Positions 23,146 through 39,000 of a DNA stretch of 64,000 nt are shown here, in pieces. Source of the DNA: Desmodus rotundus. Taxonomy: Eukaryota; Chordata; Mammalia; Chiroptera; Phyllostomidae. Location of the stretch: assembly GCF_022682495.2 (NCBI RefSeq), contig NC_071390.1, positions 155,906,583 to 155,970,582 of the forward strand. The letters are read 5' to 3'. A program made the position numbers and the translations under genes. The first letter of the stretch is position 1; each line of letters starts with the position of its first letter. Below the pieces are notes generated by a model, which was not told the DNA's origin, searched no databases, and saw only the letters and a list, made by a program, of their open reading frames with translations.

Positions 23146-26100
23146 AATATTATAAGAGGACTGCTCATTAAAACAATCCCTGGAAATAACTCCCGGATAT
23201 AAAAACATACGCTTTTGGTATATACTCTCTGTTGAGCTACACTATCATAAAGCCTCTGCAGAATTCTAATCCTACAGAAATTCCAATAAGGTGTTAAGAG
23301 AAACTAGGTGTTTCTGCAACTCAAACTGAATTTACAAATCTAGGTACCATTCTCAATATGCAAAAATTTCAATATGCATTTTTATTTCTATAAAATTTTA
23401 AGAGGTCAAACTACTTATATACTCTAGGATCTACAAAATGACCATGAAAAAAATTTTAAGTATAGTTTTTCTACTTACCTGAAAAGAGAACAATTTTATA
23501 ATTGATTTGTTTGGGTGATGTAGAAACTTACAATAAAAAGAAGAAAAAGAGACAATGATCTTAATAATGCCTCTCAAAATTGTGGCCCACTTTACTGTTT
23601 ACCTAGAAAGCTGATATTAACAGGATACATTTTCCAGCTTTTGAGCATTTCAATATTTTAAATATGTACTCAGAATAAATGCTTGCCAAATACTTGCTGA
23701 ATATTGAGTAATTACATATTTTAAAAGGTCATGGAATTAAGATCTTTAGTTTTATGGCTGACTCAGCTCTTTTAGTGGCTTTTAACCTTCCCACTTGGCA
23801 GGTGAAACTGGGGGGCCACTTGAGGAAAGAGTGCCACCTACTGATCACAAACTTACCTACCTGTCTGTGGTTACTTTCTCCCCTGAGGTTTTTGTGACAG
23901 AATAGGTAGCAAAATTAGTGGAGATCTGGATAACAGCTTTGAGGCTAGCAGATCCTAAGGGGGTTTGGGCAGGGAAGAAGCTTTAGAATAATTATAGTCA
24001 TCAAATTAAATTCCTTAGCATTAGATTAAGTATCTTTACCACAATCCCTCAAAAATAATTTCATTCACTCTGATCTCAAACTTTCAAAAAACTACATTAG
24101 TTCTACTTGTCTTATTACATATATAATCATTTTCTTTCCCAGGATGAATAATACTTATGTCCTAAGCCTACAAACGTAATCTGAATGTGTGATCCTGACC
24201 TTTAGGAAGAAAGGAAGTATTCTGATATTGTTATAATTTAGTTCTACAACAGACCTCAAAAATCTTTTGTAACTTCTGGTTTAATATTAACATGCCTTGA
24301 TTTTCCCTGTAAGGGAGATACCTAAATATCTAAAAAGAAAAAAAAAAAATTTAAAGGCAAGCTTTCATTCTTAATTATTTCCAGGACCATCTATCTACCC
24401 TGGCAAATTTTATCCCAAGTAAATTTACTAGTAAGTACAAATTGTTATTTAAGAAATTTCTCTTTGGAATGATGTTAAAGTTTAAATTCATGAGGAATCA
24501 AGTATAGAAATGGAATATACACTCACTACTAGATAAAGGAAGTTTTGTATGAGGCTTCCCACCTGTCCAAGAAAGTGTAGTATCTAAAAATGGTAGAACA
24601 GCAGCATTTGCTAACGTATTAGATATTCTGGATGTTAAATAATTTTTTAAATCTGTAAGTAAAAACAAGTCCAGCTATGCTGCTAATTTTTTCCTACTAC
24701 ATTCATTCTATATACTGTTATTGTATTTCCTTAATTTTAATTGATAGGTATACATGTCACACTATAATTTGGGATGCCATTATCAGCTGGTTGTACATAT
24801 TCGTATCGCAGTCTGTGACTACAAGTTCATGCAAACTACACATCTAGTAATGTTCAATTGTAAAATGTACTTTTTCATGAGTGTAGGAATATTTCACTTA
24901 TAAATCAAGCCTTCTGTTAAAGAACAGCCAAACATGAGCATGTCAGAAATACAATCCTGTTTTTGATAGAAAGCCTCGACTTTTAAAACGCAGTGTTTTA
25001 AATTGTGAATGTCTAAATGTTAAAGCTCTTTTTTTGTTAAAGCCAACATGAATTCTTTTCCTTAGGAAATTTTTTTGACTAACAGTAATTTTCAAAGTAA
25101 AAAAGAAAAACTCAAAATGCAAGCACATTTTTATAGGTCATTAAAAGTAAATAATAAATAATCACGGTAAAACAAAGCGCACACAAAAAATATAACAAGT
25201 ATAAAAAACTGGTGAAATTTGAACCGGTCTGTACTTTAGTTAACAATATTGTTCCAGGATTAATTTCTTAGTTACCTCTATAAATCTAAAATTATCTCAA
25301 GATTTAAAAATTTGTAAAAACAAAAACAAAAAAAACTAGCAACTTAAAAATGTGCCTTCACTGCCAAAATTTCAATATAATTCAAGACATAAATTTAAAA
25401 AATATCTTTAGATATCAATAGTATACTATTTACTTAACATTACAGTCACTTTATTGCTCTAGAAAATTTAGTTCTTAAAATCATCAGATTACATATATAG
25501 TGATAATAAGGCTAGCCACACACATACACACACACACATAATCAACTATATTATGAGGCTGCTTCTCTAAATTAGTAGAAAAATGCTACAAAAAGAGCTG
25601 CTTATGGTTAAGCTATCAAGTAGATATCACATTTCTACAGATTGAAAGTTGAACAAAAACAAAACTGATCTTACTAATAAGTTACCAATGAATGTATTTG
25701 AGAAATCCAAATTACATGCAGAAAGAAGAGAATTGGTTACAAAATCCATTACATTACTCTGTACTAGAATTTTTGCAACGTTTTAAACATTTCTAATCAT
25801 GCAATAATAAAGATCAAAATAAATTTTTTAGAGTTGATAGAAGCTCGATAAACAGGATTTAACATTATTATACAACTCAAATCACAGCTGCATGATACAT
25901 CCAATTCCCCCGAATTTATCCATTATGAAATATATATACTATTTCCCCAAAACTCCTCTTCAGGCACCACTCCCAATCAGTTACCTTACCTATAAACCTT
26001 CCCATTTAACCTTTAAATCAGATTTGATGGGTGAAGAATCTATAGGATAATCTTCATTATTATTTCAGAAGAGATACTAAGTATAGTCATATAATCAATC

Positions 26101-26947
26101 TTCAGTTACATCCTTTCAATGGTCCCTGAACTGCTACAACTGTCTCATGAAAATTCAAGCCTAAGAAACCGAGAAAAACGGTAGTCAAGAATTTGATCTA
26201 GGTAATTCTATGAACTATAGTAACACTAATAACCTGTGTCCACGCTGAAAAAGAAGGATTTCCTAAAGCTGTATGACTACTGCTTTTTGATATAAAATTA
26301 CTAGGGGACCCCAAATATTTACCTAATTGGCTAATAAGCTTACAGTTGAGCCTTTGAAAGAAAAATTCAAATCTACAGAAGTATTAATGGAAATAAAATT
26401 CTGAACTCCTCTTATAACAGCACATCCAAAATTAATCTGTCCTAACAAAGCAGCACAAAATCAATTTAATAACAATTTGAAATCAAATACACTGAGAAAT
26501 GTGGCTTAAATCATCAACCAAAATTCACAAATGGCAAAATACTGTCTCAAAATATACTGAATTCACATATGTAAATGTTACCATAATGAACTAATGCCAG
26601 ATATAAATAAATTCAGGTTAACCAATTAGGTTGAAACAAATTTTAGAGCTATTGTTACAAGAGAAATAAACGTACATGATAAAGGCACAGCAGCATCTAA
26701 AAAAATTTGATACATTTATTACAAAATACAAATTTCCTTAACCATTAACAACACAACACGGTAGAATTTTCTTAGAAACTTTTTTATAAAGGCTTGATTT
26801 AACATGCCAGGAAAATGTTATTTTTCCACTAAGATGAATTTACGTAAATTGGACTGAGGTCAGTTTCACACCTGGAATTAACAATCCCTAGCAGAAGTAT
26901 CAGGGGCTACTAATGCTTATTTGTATTTAACTTAGCTGGACATTAAG

Positions 26948-27077
26948 CTATGCAACTGTTGGTGCCAATCTGCTTATAAAGGCGATGCTCTGGAGACAAA
27001 GTCTTCTCACAAACAGTGGGCAAGCAGGTTTCATTATTATATGTTCAACAATAATCCTCAGTTCATTAAACAAGGTC
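26948..27077 (-). CDS. TMEM33: TMEM33 terminal coding exon 7
   Basis: One base, 42 codons and TAG (26948-26950): TLFNELRIIVEHIIMKPAC to SRLAPTVA. The acceptor is CTTGCAG after a T-rich tract. The 3' UTR follows directly. Confidence 0.97.
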
Positions 27078-30000
27078 CTGCAAGATAAAATAGTTTTCTT
27101 TCACAAACACAAGAAAAAAAAGCAACATAATACAAAGCAAATGCTGATGAAGAAATTTCCCACGGCCATTAAAGAATTTGAAGAAAAAAATAACTAGAAT
27201 GAACTGCCAACAGTTTTCCCCGGAAAACACAAAATAAATTTCTTACATCAACACCTGTCTTTTCGGAGAGAAAAGTTCATTTAACAAAAGCATTCAATAA
27301 ATGGCTACCTCTGAGGGCTGAGGTTAGGGATGATTTACAGCTTTACAGTAGAACCATGTCATTTTCCCATTTAACTTAGGCAAATTCAACTAGTTCTAAA
27401 AAAGAGGGCAAGACAGTGAAAGTTACATAACGGGTAATCCCACGTACTATTTCCTTAAATGAACATTCTGCCTCTTACAGCTTTCATTTGTAAAACAGAA
27501 TACCTACCTCACAGAGTCATAGCGACGTTTCAGGAGAAAACACAGAAGATGCTCAGTGGATGTTACTGCCACCTGGATCATCCTACTGATCCAAAGGATA
27601 CTTGTTTGCCTTCAGACTAAAGGCCCCCAGAACCTGGTTTCCATCACATTTCTGCTTCTCCTCCTGTCACTCTCTGCCATATTTCAGTTATGTTACATGT
27701 TTGTGCCCAAAGAGACTACAGACTTGGACTCTGCCTTAACTGTGCTTGTTGCCTACAAAGTACCCTTTATTACATACTGTAAACATTACATATAAATTAT
27801 ATAAGCTAGTAGACACAATAGCATGTATACTGTAATTTATAAGTGATTTTGAAGGATCAACAAAGGTAATTTTTGACTATTCACAACTGCTCTATCTTCC
27901 TATACCCTCTGTGTTATTTTGAAGGTTAGGAAAAAGTAATAATCTACTGTTTCAAAAAAAAGTAGGAATGTAATATGCTCTCACACAAAGACAGAAGAAA
28001 ATTTGGAAATTACTCATCTTTATCCCAAAGCCTGCCCTTCTTGTACCTCCTGTCTTTGTGACAGCCCTACTACTTACAACTCTCAGGTTCCCAGGCTTGA
28101 GACCTGGAGGTCGTCTTTGTCTCATTCTCCTTCCCCAGACACAAAGTTCCTACCCTCCCAAATATCTCTCACATTTATCTCCTTCTCCTTTACCAGTGAG
28201 TTCGTTTTCAGGCTCTGGACTACTCTTAACAGTCTCCATTGGTCTACCTTTTTCTCTTCTTGGTGAGCCTGTAATCCATCATCTGGAATGATATTTCTAA
28301 ATCAGAATTTATCACATTCTTAACCCCTCCACATTTGAAACTTCAAGTGTTCTTCCTCCTTTGAAATAAAATCGAAACTTTCACGATCTACTCCATCTAC
28401 CTTTCTTGGCACAGATCTTTATTATTTTCCTATATACTTCTCCTTGGGCTCAAGCAACATGCACTAATGCTATGCCAAGCACAGTCAGGCACCCCTCTGC
28501 CAGAACTCAGACTTCAAAGGCTTGGCTTATGTTACCACCTCCTCAGTGTATTTTCATCCATCTCCCTCTGTTCTCTGTACTTTCACAGCAGCACCTTCAT
28601 CATCATATTGCCTTATATAGCTGTCTAATTCACTTAGCTTTAAATTACTAGAAAGCAGATAGATATTTCAATAGTACAAAAACATGTTATCACCAACACA
28701 CAATCATGTCTTCTGAATAAATAAATCTAATGAATGAAGCTAGAAGGCACATGAAAAAAACTCTAGTCAAATCCCCTCATATTACAGAAATGGCTGAAAG
28801 AGGCTGGCCCAAAGTCACATGGCTAGTTCCTTTATTCTTGGCTCTATCCCTGACATAATCTAGACGAAGTCGCAGAGTTACTTTGGAGAGGCACTGACAA
28901 CAGAACTTTCAGCAATGACCAAAATGCCATCAGCCACACATGGCATCTGAGCACTTGAAATGTGGTTAGTAGAATTCAAAAACTAAGTTTTAAATTTCAT
29001 GAATTTTAATTTAAATGGTCAAATGTGGCCAGTAGCTACCATATTAGACAGCACAGCTCTGGACAATCTACACAAGACATCTGTAAGTACTGATACCACT
29101 AACTTGAGAATAAATATCATGATAGGTAAAAATGATACAAACTGGCCATACAGACTGTCTCAAAACCCTTAACAAAGTGTAGTATAGAAATTGTGGCTTT
29201 ACAGCCCGTATACCAATACCTATAGACTCAAATATTTTCCATTACCTTTCCACAGTTTTGGTTAAAATGTGCACTTATGTGAGAACTTTGAGGATGTCTA
29301 TTAGTACATACTTGTATTATCTTGATCCACTGCTATCCTTTCCTTTTTATTTCCCTGGACACTTCTCAATTTTTGTTTGTCCTGATCTTATTTAAGGATA
29401 TGTGGGAAAATGTGAGTGGAGAAGAGGGCATAAAGAAGCAGATAAAAACAAATCTGCTGATGAAAAATGGATGGCAGGGAACCAGAAAATGTCTGAAATG
29501 AATACATGGACCAAAAAGAAAAAAGGCAAAAACTCATGGAATCAAGTAAAATGGAAGGTTTATTTGCAACTAGGGACTACTTAATAACCTATGATTAATG
29601 TGAGTAAACTCTATCTTAGGAAATATTGTAAAACATTGTCTAAGAAAGTATAAAAACTCTCAAAGAAGAATCAGTATCACAGAAAAAGGAAAATAAACTA
29701 TTAAGAACCTAACAGAATTTAAACACTTTTTAAACCATTACTTCGTTTCTCCCCAATTTTCTCCTCTACCAATGAAGAAATTAAAATGTAAGTAACTTGT
29801 CTAAAATCACATACCTGGCAAATAATAGGCCAGCGTTCAAATTTAGTTCTTTTTACTTTGTATGTAAAAATATAACAGAGATCATGCTAATGTACCCATT
29901 GGATTTCTGGCTGAATTCTGCTACATGCTCAATTTATTTTAAACTTGAAAACAAAAACTACATTAACAATGCTATCTGAATAACATGTTTAAGAGGCTAT

Positions 30001-33000
30001 TAAAAACAGCTACTCATTTTAGCTTTACTCTAACTTTTGAGATAAGCATGTGTAACAATTTAAGCCTCCATTCCTGAACATTATAGTAAGTCACTGAAAT
30101 GATTTTCTTCTTTAGTTTTTCCACTCCAAATATTCTGCACAAGGCCATCTGAAGATGATTATGATCACATCAAAACCATCATTCCCATATTCTAAAAGAT
30201 AAATTCCATACTTCCTACTGTGAAACTTAGGACATTTTATGATATGGCTCCAAGATACCATTTCAATCGTTGCTCCACCCACCCACCATTCAAAATCTTC
30301 ACTGGTAGCCTAACAGGTCCACTCAATGCCCCTTAAACACAGCTTGTGCCCCTCACCCCCGAACCTGGACTCCCACTGTCATCACACTTAAAACGCTCTC
30401 ACCCGTTCTCACCGCCTACTCAGTGACTCTACTCCTTCCAGAACAAATCAAAATCTCTACTTTGTGCAACTCCCCCAGGCTCTTCTCTATTCTGGCTCAA
30501 CGATTTCTCCCTCTTGTGGACTACAGTACTGATATGATAAGTAAATATACGACAATAATCATAAATTGACTTGTGAGTACTGTATCCTGAACCACTGTTT
30601 CCCTCTTTTATTATTTGACATGTGTTTTGTTTCTTCAACTAGGAAAATTCCTTAAGACTTGTGGGACTTGTCTTACCCATCTTTAAATTCCTCAAGCTTT
30701 AGCTTTTCGAGGTGGTCAAGATAACTCCAGTCTCAGTTTTTGAAAGAAATACAACCACCTTTTCATGCACCCTAGATAGCTCTAAGGCCTAGAACTTAAA
30801 TGTACAAAAACATTGCTTGCTTCTAAATTCTAACATAAAAGCTAAACCATGTAAAAGTTACAAGTACTGCACTTTACAACACCCTTAATAAAACAAATTT
30901 GAACTAACCACCAGCTTACCGACAATACGGATTTCTTCGAGAGGAGTATCGGAGAGTAAGAAATCTATAGTATATAAAAGGCTGGAGCAAACTTCCTTGA
31001 CCACTAAAATAAACAAATACAAAAGTAATAAATATACATTATCAATTCATACACATACTCTCAAAACTTAAAGGCAATTTAACTGGAGAATATGTCTTTA
31101 TTCATCAAATGGTCACAGTAATACCTATCATATCTAAATCCAACTTATTATCAAAAAGGAAATAGAAAAATGTATATATGATCAGTAAAGAGTAAAATGT
31201 TAGTGTTTAAATTTGCATAAACATGTATTCAAGTATATATTACTTTTTAAATTTTTAAGCTACTAAATAAGTCAGATATACATATAAATGTTATATATGC
31301 TTCCATAGTTACTAACAATTGATAGTCAAGTTTTAAAACTTTGTCACATATTAAAATAAAAAACAATTGATTTTATATATAACAAAAAAAACTAATAAAA
31401 TCACAAAGGCTCACTTATAAATTTTCATACCTTATTCTAATTATTTTTGTTAGTTAAAAAGCACAATTACAATACCCACAGTCATATGTTTATGAAATTT
31501 TAAGTTTAGAATTCTTTCCTAGGAAAAACTACCTGGATTAAGAAATTTGCTGAAATAACTACAAATAAAATGCAGCAACAACGCAGATAGTTAGGTAGCA
31601 GGGGTAAATAAATTATATTATGTTTAGTTGATGATATTAAATCTTGAATATGAAAACTACACAACAACTTTGAAGAAAGCAGAAAACTATACATACTACT
31701 ATTTTTTGTGTGAGGAAGTACATTAAGATGTGAAATGTTTGTTTCTTAGCCTCCTCTTCTAAATTGTAATATTATCCTTCATAATAAAAGTAATTTACAC
31801 AATTACAAATTTATCACTAATTTTTCCCAATAAATCCTGTAATGAATCTTTACTTTTTGTTTGAATCTTTAACTTTTTAAATTGAAAAAGTAATATACAT
31901 ACTATAGAAAATATAGGTAGGAAAGAACATTCAATGAAAAACAAATTTCCCATCATCCAAGCCTGCACCTCAGAGTTATAGCACCATCTCCATCCCTCCA
32001 GAAATTTATACACAACACGCATATCTAATAACTAACACTGATTACAGCACTCACTTTACAATTCACTGAATCCACTTAACTTTAGGAAGGAAGTAGTTAT
32101 TATCATTCCCATTTTATTTTTTTTTAAGATTTTATTTATTTTTAGCCCTGGCTGGTGTGGCTCAGTGGATTGAACACTGGCCTGTGAACCAAAGGGTCGC
32201 CAGTTCCATTCCCAGTCAAGGAACGTGCCTGGGTTGTGGTCCCGGGCTGCGGGCATGTAGAGGCAACAGGTCAAAATACCTCTCACACATCAGTGCTTCT
32301 CTCCCTCTCTTTCTCCTTCCCTTCCCATCTCTCTAAAAATAAATAAATAAAATCTTTAAAAATACATTTTTAAATGGTTTGTATTATATTCAAGTGACAT
32401 ACAGCATTAATAGCTTTTCCTATTAGGGATTAAATAAAACTTTATCACCTTACTTTTATTTTTTAGAATAACAAAGTGCTTTCTCTATTTTCATATTTCT
32501 GATAAATTCTCACCATCTTTATAGTAATCTTGAAGGATTAAAATCACTTTGTACATAAGCAGTATTTAAATAAAAGATCAAGTAGCACAACTGATTTAAT
32601 GTACCAGTGCAGTCAAAACTTGGCGCTCCAAAAAAAATTCACTGCAGTTCCCAAAATGAGGTTTTTGTTTAAGTGTGCAGGACATCTCAGCATTTCAGTA
32701 TAATTATCTTAAGCTGATTTAAGAGAATAAATTATTTCGCTTGTTAAACAGAACTAGCAGGTGTAGATATTAATTATCTTCCTACAAAGGACTAGTTTTA
32801 GAATCTACATTTTAACTGTCATCCAATTACATGAAGCAAGTCACAGAACCTGGTGTGACCCAAGACCAGGATTAAGTGACCCAAGAAACAGAAAAATAAG
32901 AAACTAAGGGGCGGACGGGCAGGAACCTTTACTCAAAGAGTTAAGTGTCTGATCAGAAATCACAAGAGAGAAAGATGAACTAACTTTTAGGGCAAGTTTT

Positions 33001-36000
33001 AGAGCAGAATAATAGACAAACACAGCTGCATCAAATCTTACATTCAACATTCACAGAATGTAAGAGCCAGAAGGATTTTAGGCAATTATTTCTACTACTT
33101 TTTTCAAATGTGGAAAATCAAGGCTCGAAGGTTAAGTTAACGGTCAAATCAACTAGAATCCAGGTCCCTAACACCCAATGAGAAGTCTTCCCATTTTATC
33201 ATTCCAGAACTTTATTAAGTTATATAATCTACTTGGGACCCCACAACTCAAGCAATAGGTGGTGATCCTGGATTTTTCAGAGGAAAACATTACTTAAAAG
33301 AATAGAACAGATGCCTTTATGAGGAAATCTATAAAATTCTTTATTAGTTTGAAAAGAGACTATTAAAGAAAGCAGTGACTGTCAGGTACATAAAAACCTC
33401 AGGCAATGAACATTAAAATATTTCATAAACAAAAATAAGTTTTATTAGTAAGACTATGAAAACTAGTAAGATTACAAAAAATAGGGTAGTATAGACATTT
33501 TAGAGGAAAACCTGTCATGGTCAATTAAATATAAAATGCACCTAGCTTAGACTGAACAAAATCAATTCAGGTATCTGTGTTAGAGATGATACTGACAGAA
33601 AAGTAAGCATTTGGGAATAAGTGTCCTTCCAAACAAGGGAATGTATACTGAAATGCAGCATACCAACATGACGGAACCCGACACAATCACGAACTTAAAC
33701 AAGAAAGAACTCTCTATGTCAACATACATGAGTCACAAAAACAAACATACTATGGGAGTAGAAAAAGCAAGATGCAGACAATTGATGCATTATAACTTTT
33801 GATATAAAAACTAAACAAAACCCCACAACCATAATATAATAATATATATTTTCTACCTATTTGCATAAGCATTTTTAAGATTTTATTTATTTATTTTTAG
33901 AGAAAGAGGAAGGAAGGGAAAGAGAGAGAAACATCAATGTGAGAGAGAAACATTGCGGTTGCTTCTTGTATGTGTCCTGACCGGGGACTGCGCCTGCAAC
34001 CCAGGCTTTGGGCCTTGACTAGGGATCAAACTAGTGACCTTTCGTTTTGCAGGATGACACCCAACCAACTGAGCCAGGGATGCATAAGCATTTTTAAAGG
34101 ACAACATTCACACACACGTTATCAAACTCCTTACCTCTGGAAGGAGACAGAAATACTACTACGATTCACAGTCAAATGGTATTGTAGCTTTTATTTGTAG
34201 TGTCCTAATACTTGTGAAACTAAAAATTAAAAAAGCAATAATCCGGGCAGAAAGGTAGTTTGAAAACTTAAATGCAAGAATACTGATAAAATGGTCAATA
34301 CTCTACTTTTCTAACATCCTAATTTTTAAAAGGATGGCTTTCCATATTCATGCATTACTTCTTTCTTGCATTACTTCTATAATTAAGATACAAACAAAAT
34401 ATGGAGGTGGTAGTAGGCAACAATTAATACCAGACTATGATTTTTTTAGATTTTTGTCTGGTATAAGAAAAATCATCTTAGTAATAGAAGAATGGACTAA
34501 CCTAGACTTCCCAAGATTCTTTCAAAGGTAGTTATTCTGAAATTAAATTTCTGAACATTAAATGATAAATCACAAAGACTGATAAATAATACCTGTTCCT
34601 AGGTTTACTGTCTCGGGTTCTCCACTATGAAGTGAAAAGGTAACGGCTAAGATCCATCTAGCTCTACGTACCAGTACCTACTTCAACAGATTCAAGCAAG
34701 ATACAATTTGAGTTAATATATTTATTTATATATTTACTGCATCAATAAATATACTTATTTTGTATTTGCTATATATTTATTACATTCACTGGAGTTAATG
34801 TATTTATAATATTCATCAGCCTCCCAAAACAAATGTATTTTTATTCTTACCTAAAAAGCATAAAAACTGTAGCAGGCATCAAGAGTATTTCATTACAAGC
34901 AATGAATTTCAGAATATTCTGTTGATTAGCGCTTAATTTATCCAACATAGATCTCAGCAGAGGTAAACTATTTGAACCTTTTGCCTAAAACATCAGAAAA
35001 CAAACGTTAGAATGAATAAAGCATTTCTGATCACTCAATTATTTTCTTTCTTTAGAACAGCATATTCAACAGGCCATACAACCGAAAGACAATTATTTGG
35101 AAATGATGATATAAAGTATAGAAACTATTTAATGACATAAGTTAGTGTTCTCCTACTTGATCATATTTTTTGTATTTGAAGATTTAAAAAGAAAAATAAG
35201 TTTAATACAAGTCCTTTTCATTCTTAGAGGCTTCATTTTTCTTAAGATTAGATTATTTCATATAAATGGTGGTTATTTCTCTCCAACCATGATGAAATCT
35301 GACTACCTAGTAATATAGTTAAAATATCTGTGACTCCTTCGCTAACTAGATAGAAATTCACAAGTCTAATTAATTACTCCTGTAAATAAAGAACCAGAGA
35401 TTAAAAAAGAAGGCCAACACAAGGCAAATTTGGATTTTTTTTTTAAGATTAATTTATTTTTAGAAACGGGAAGGGAGAGACAGAGGAGTGAAACATCAAT
35501 GTATGGTTGCCTCTAGTACACTCCATACTGGGGACAGGGCCTGCAACCCGGGCATGTGCCGTGACTAGGAATTGAATTGGCAATGCTTTGGTTCACAGGC
35601 CCGCACTCAATACACTGAGCTACACCAGCCAGGCCAAATTTGGATATTTTAATTCAAATTTCAGTGAATATGCAGGCAAGCTAACTGGCACACTTAAGTT
35701 AGGCTTAATAAGAAACCCAGGAATAAGAAATTTTAGGAAAGCAGCAGTTCTGAACAGTAGAGTAGAAAAACTCAGGATACTCTACTTATCTTATATATTA
35801 GAATTAAATATTGACTGCACATGAGATCTCTGCCAACTTGTCAAACCTAAAAGATGTGATTCCTTTAAATGATACAGAGGTCTATTTCAAACTTCACAAA
35901 TTCCTGGAGCAACTGGGGGTTAATTTTAAATACAACTTTTTATCAATGAAATATACTATTTTGTGAAAGTAAATAAAATATTCCAAACTTCAAAGTTTCA

Positions 36001-39000
36001 AATCACTAAATAACTTAGGGAAGTTTGTAAGGATTAGAGGAACCTTTTGTGACAAAAGCCAAAATGTCTTAGAGCTCAGATTCATGTCAACTAGTTGTAA
36101 TCCGGGAGTTAAAAAAACAAACCATAGTTTTACTTACATCAAGGACCTTTTTTGTGTATGTAGCGGCATGAAGCAAAGAGAATAACAAGACTGGGAAAAT
36201 ACTCACTGAAAAAAACAATTAAGGAAAATATTCAAAATTCATCAACTACTTTGCAAACAGGCTATGTGTTATGTCCATATATACATCTGAAATGGAGTTC
36301 AGTCACGATTTTTTTTCAGTGTTGCAATGATTAAAAGTCAAATTCATATATAATGGCAAAACAGGGGCTCAAAAAATTTGTTTCCTTCTATTCTAAGAAT
36401 TATCTAAAAAGGTATCTAGTCTCAAAGATATATTTTATTGTGCTTCCATTATGTATAGTTGTATAATATTCAAGAACTCTTAAGAACCGCACTTCTCAAA
36501 GAACAAAACACTTTCTTTCCTGAGGGATGTTGCAAAGGAAAACAATGAAGACAATAAAGTTTAGGAAACACTAGAAGTTTTTTAGTCTCAGGATGTACAT
36601 CAGCATATCAAAGGTCCTACAGTAAACTAAGCAAATAACTAGAACAGTAACAGAACCAGAGAAATGGAGATCAGAAGGAGGGTTATCAGTGGGGAAGGGG
36701 AGGGAAGGCTGGGGGGGTGGGAATACAGGGAATAAGAAGCATAATTTGTTGGTACAAAATAGACAGGGAAGTTAAGAATAGTATATGAAATGGAGATGCC
36801 AAAGAACTTATACATACGACCTAAGGACGTGAACTAGGAGGGGTAGATTGTTGGAGGGAACTGCAGTACCAGGTGTAGGGAGGCCAAGGGTCAAAAATGG
36901 GACAACTGTAAATGCATAATCAATAAATTATACTTAATAAAAAAGGAAATTAAAAAAAAAAAAAGAAACCTATTTACCGGTTCACTTATATGCTTCCCTA
37001 AGGTACTAAACAGCCACCCCCTTCCTCCATCCCTCCCTTTCTTTTTTCTTTTTCTTTTTAGAATACCTATTATCACCCCACAACACTTTTGAAATATGTA
37101 AACATATGAATTCCAAATGGGTAATTTCATTCTCATTAGCTGCAGAGACCATCCATGTGTCCCTATTTTCTATTCCATCCATAACAACAGGCAATTTCAT
37201 TGTCAACAATGTACAAAAGGATACTTGTAACAGGGTAGGAATTGACAAAGATGAGTGAATACAGAAGGTAGTGGCAGCTGTCCTCCAACAAAGCTTGGGC
37301 CAGGAACGCTCTGCTTAACTGGAAGTGCGGTAATCTTTGATGCAGCCTCAGAGCACTGGTGAGAGCATTTGCCAGCAAAGCGCGTTGGTAAAAGCTTGCC
37401 GCTTCATGCAACCTGCGAATTACCAGAGGAGAGGTTATCACGAAACATAAACAACTACCATGCCTCTTCCTCCTTTGTGAATTGCATCATAATTGCACAA
37501 CACCTAAATTGATTACTTAATTATAAACAGAAAAAAAATTACTATAATCTATTCTACACTCTTATAAGCATCACTTCATATATATATATACCTAACTGAA
37601 TTTTATAAAAGTCATTCTTTCTATTACGTTCAAAAGTCCAAAATGCAAAAAATATGAACTCATTTCCACATATCCATTTTCTCTCAGATTTTCAATGTGA
37701 TGTTAGTTTCCACAAAGCACATAACACAATATATCCCTCCAGTTAGTGACATTAGGTTATTAGTGCCTTAAAGACTTGTGTTCAAACCCTTCAGTTTAGT
37801 AAGTCTTGAACCTAAAAGATACTGCATAAAACCTGACTGAACTGAGTATCAAAAGCAGAAAAAGACATAATACATACCCAAGAAGAGGCAGAACAAACAA
37901 AGCAGAGCAGTAAACTGTGAACAAGCGAGAAAGCCACATTGCTGTGTCCAGTTTATTGGTCATCAGGAATTGCTGAATTTAAAAAGAAAAATACTGTAGT
38001 AAACTAAGGCTGCAAATTATGTTTATAAGGATGAAGATTATGCAGTTTTATTCCTATTCAAAATGTTTTAATGATTCTGTAATAATACCATTGTTTTTTT
38101 AAGATCATTAAATGAAAACTCTTAGAGCAACTGTTTTACCTGACAAGTCCAAATGCCTTAGAGCCTTACAGCTTTGATGTGGAAAGCACTAGAAGTACTT
38201 AAATAGAAAAATACCAAGAAGACTAATTAGGAAAAAAATTTTAAACAGAAATTTAACTACAGCTGTCTGTATTCCTCCTGCACTTGTAATACTGACTTCA
38301 TCTATTTTAAAAGAACATTATAAGAACTGCTCTCAAGAGAACTATATAATGCCTATTCTTAGAAAAATCTCAAATTCAAATAGGTATGTCTCAGATCTGA
38401 ATAAAAAGGTATCATACAAAGCCACTTTGGATTAAATAAACTGTACAAAGGAGAAATGTAAAACTTTACAAAGGAAAATGCTAACAGCCACTAACTAGCC
38501 TACGGATGATTTGCCTGTGTACACAGAAGGGCCTGACAGGTGCTGAAAACAGGGCTGGCAGGAGTTAAACGGCACCGCCTCTGATTTCCTGACTTCCTCC
38601 TCCCCTGGAAGCACCCCCACAAGTCTTACCCTGGCCTCAGTGGCCCTATATTGAACTTCCATACCACTTTCTTCTCCAGTTTTTCTCTTTCTCTGTACCT
38701 TTATTTCTTTTTGCCAATAGATGTGTCCATCACCACTAATGCAGTAACTTAAAATCTGTTCCACATTCAAAATCACCTTTTATCCAAATTCTAAAGTGGC
38801 TTTCATATTTTTTGATCGGATCTACATAGATAATTTTTACATCAAGGTCTAACACTAACAGCCCCGGCTGGCATGGCTCAGTGAATTGAGCACTGGCCTG
38901 CAAACAGAAAGGATGCCAGTTCAATTCCCAGTCAGGGCACATGCCTGGATTGAGGGCCAGGTCCCCATTTGGGGGAGGCATCTGGTTAATGTTTCTCTCA

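Larger units (their letters stand above)
21640..26947 (-). other. TMEM33: Probable TMEM33 3' UTR
   Basis: The stretch following the TMEM33 stop codon is AT-rich, has no supported exon on either strand and is poor in recent repeats; the one recognised insertion is an old L1 piece at 22966-23145. That fits a long 3' UTR, as the human transcript has. The extent is an inference from the polyadenylation signal at 21660, and transcript data are absent here. Confidence 0.4.
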
